Assembly: GCA_023435335.1 (NCBI GenBank)
Contig: JAEYRU010000110.1
Span: 1-64,000, forward strand
Reading direction: 5' to 3'
Source: Pseudomonadota bacterium
GTDB taxonomy: Bacteria; Pseudomonadota; Alphaproteobacteria; Rhizobiales; Rhizobiaceae
Length of the DNA stretch: 64,000 nt
The notes under the pieces are model-generated. The model had not been told where the DNA came from, ran no database searches, and worked only from the letters and a program-made list of their open reading frames with translations. Position 1 is the stretch's first letter; every line of letters begins with the position of its first letter. The translations under genes and the position numbers were made by a program. Below, one piece after another: positions 63,542 through 64,000 of this stretch.

Positions 63542-64000
63542 CTAGCAGAGACCGGCCTGCTTGAGCACACGGTAGGCTTGGAGCACATCGCGCAAACGTT
63601 CTTCCGAACTCCTGTCGCCGCCATTCGCGTCGGGATGGTGGCGTTTCACAAGCTCCTTATACCGCGCCTTTATCTCCGCGCTAGTCGCCCGTGCGGCGAG
63701 GCCAAGCGTTTCCATTGCCTTGGCCTCAAGCGTTCTGAGCTTTCGCTCGCGCGGCGTCCCCTTGTGACCGCCGAAAAAATTGAACGGATCGCGAACCCGG
63801 TTGTAGTAACTGGCGCTGCCCGAGCGCGCTTGGCTGAAGTCGCTCGAATGGCGCATTCCGCCCGCAGCTCCCATGCGCCAGGTGGGCCGGTGACCGGTCA
63901 GCGCCTCCTTCTGGAAGCGGGCGATCTCCTCGTTCCCGACGCCGGAGAAGTAGTTGAAATTCTTGTTGTACTCCCGCACGTGATTGAAACAGAAGCAGAA
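63542..64000 (-). CDS. J-domain protein, 5' end cut by the window edge
   Basis: At least 152 residues are visible, continuing through the right edge with no start. The end of the visible N-terminal part, NHVREYNKNFNYFSGVGNEEIARFQ, matches the usual rhizobial protein that lies beside cobST. The C-terminal J domain has helix II/III with the HPD motif (RYKELVKRHHPDANGGD) and ends in LKQAGLC. It is a DnaJ-like co-chaperone. About 50 N-terminal residues are expected outside the window. Confidence 0.88.
   Translation of the reverse strand, partial: FCFCFNHVREYNKNFNYFSGVGNEEIARFQKEALTGHRPTWRMGAAGGMRHSSDFSQARSGSASYYNRVRDPFNFFGGHKGTPRERKLRTLEAKAMETLGLAARATSAEIKARYKELVKRHHPDANGGDRSSEERLRDVLQAYRVLKQAGLC

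Overview
The window is high-GC DNA from an alphaproteobacterial chromosome, most likely Rhizobiales (Phyllobacteriaceae, Mesorhizobium-like). The evidence is the mdh-sucC-sucD-odhA-odhB-...-lpd order on one strand, an Omp19-type lipoprotein, phbAB/phaR, cobST, EcfG-type sigma-factor biology, a CtrA-type TTAA-N7-TTAA site, and Rhizobiales-type families such as DUF995 and DUF2188. No tRNA, rRNA, CRISPR array, transposase or prophage gene was seen.

Layout. 0-6 kb: a hypothetical gene carrying an interspersed palindromic repeat inside its frame, an FAD dehydrogenase, an M20 amidohydrolase and an ABC exporter. 6-7 kb: rpmE with a strong terminator, then a hicBA toxin-antitoxin pair. 7-17.7 kb (minus): the TCA block mdh, sucCD, odhA, odhB and lpd, with three small genes between odhB and lpd. 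17.9-25.8 kb: a frameshifted HXXEE membrane gene, zapE, omp19, ispG, a lytic transglycosylase, a queuosine-precursor transporter behind a candidate preQ1 riboswitch, rpmB, a DUF3108 protein and an iron alcohol dehydrogenase.

25.9-43.5 kb is a stress island. It holds an HWE histidine kinase, SDR, phospholipase D/YbhN/EEP trio, topoisomerase IB, 3-methyladenine glycosylase, a NepR-like mini-protein, an EcfG-related sigma factor, DUF2188, a TIGR02587/TIGR02588 pair, trehalose synthesis (otsBA), a YihY membrane protein, HPF, MscS and several small unknowns. Its intergenic regions hold at least a dozen GGAAC-N16/17-NGTT motifs placed as EcfG-type promoters, three of them with the full CGTT -10. 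I infer that most of the block is one general-stress-response regulon.

43.7-52 kb: phbB-phbA (minus) and phaR (plus), separated by a TetR/CoA-ligase/enoyl-CoA-hydratase operon, a GH26-like hydrolase and small secreted proteins. 52-64 kb: ggt, a GlcG-like protein, rpmF, mtgA, ispA, a hybrid histidine kinase behind a CtrA-type site, a phytase-like esterase, cobT, cobS and a J-domain gene cut by the window edge.

Coordinates of starts follow ribosome-binding-site and overlap evidence where noted. Functions rest on motifs and family resemblance read by eye, not on searches.
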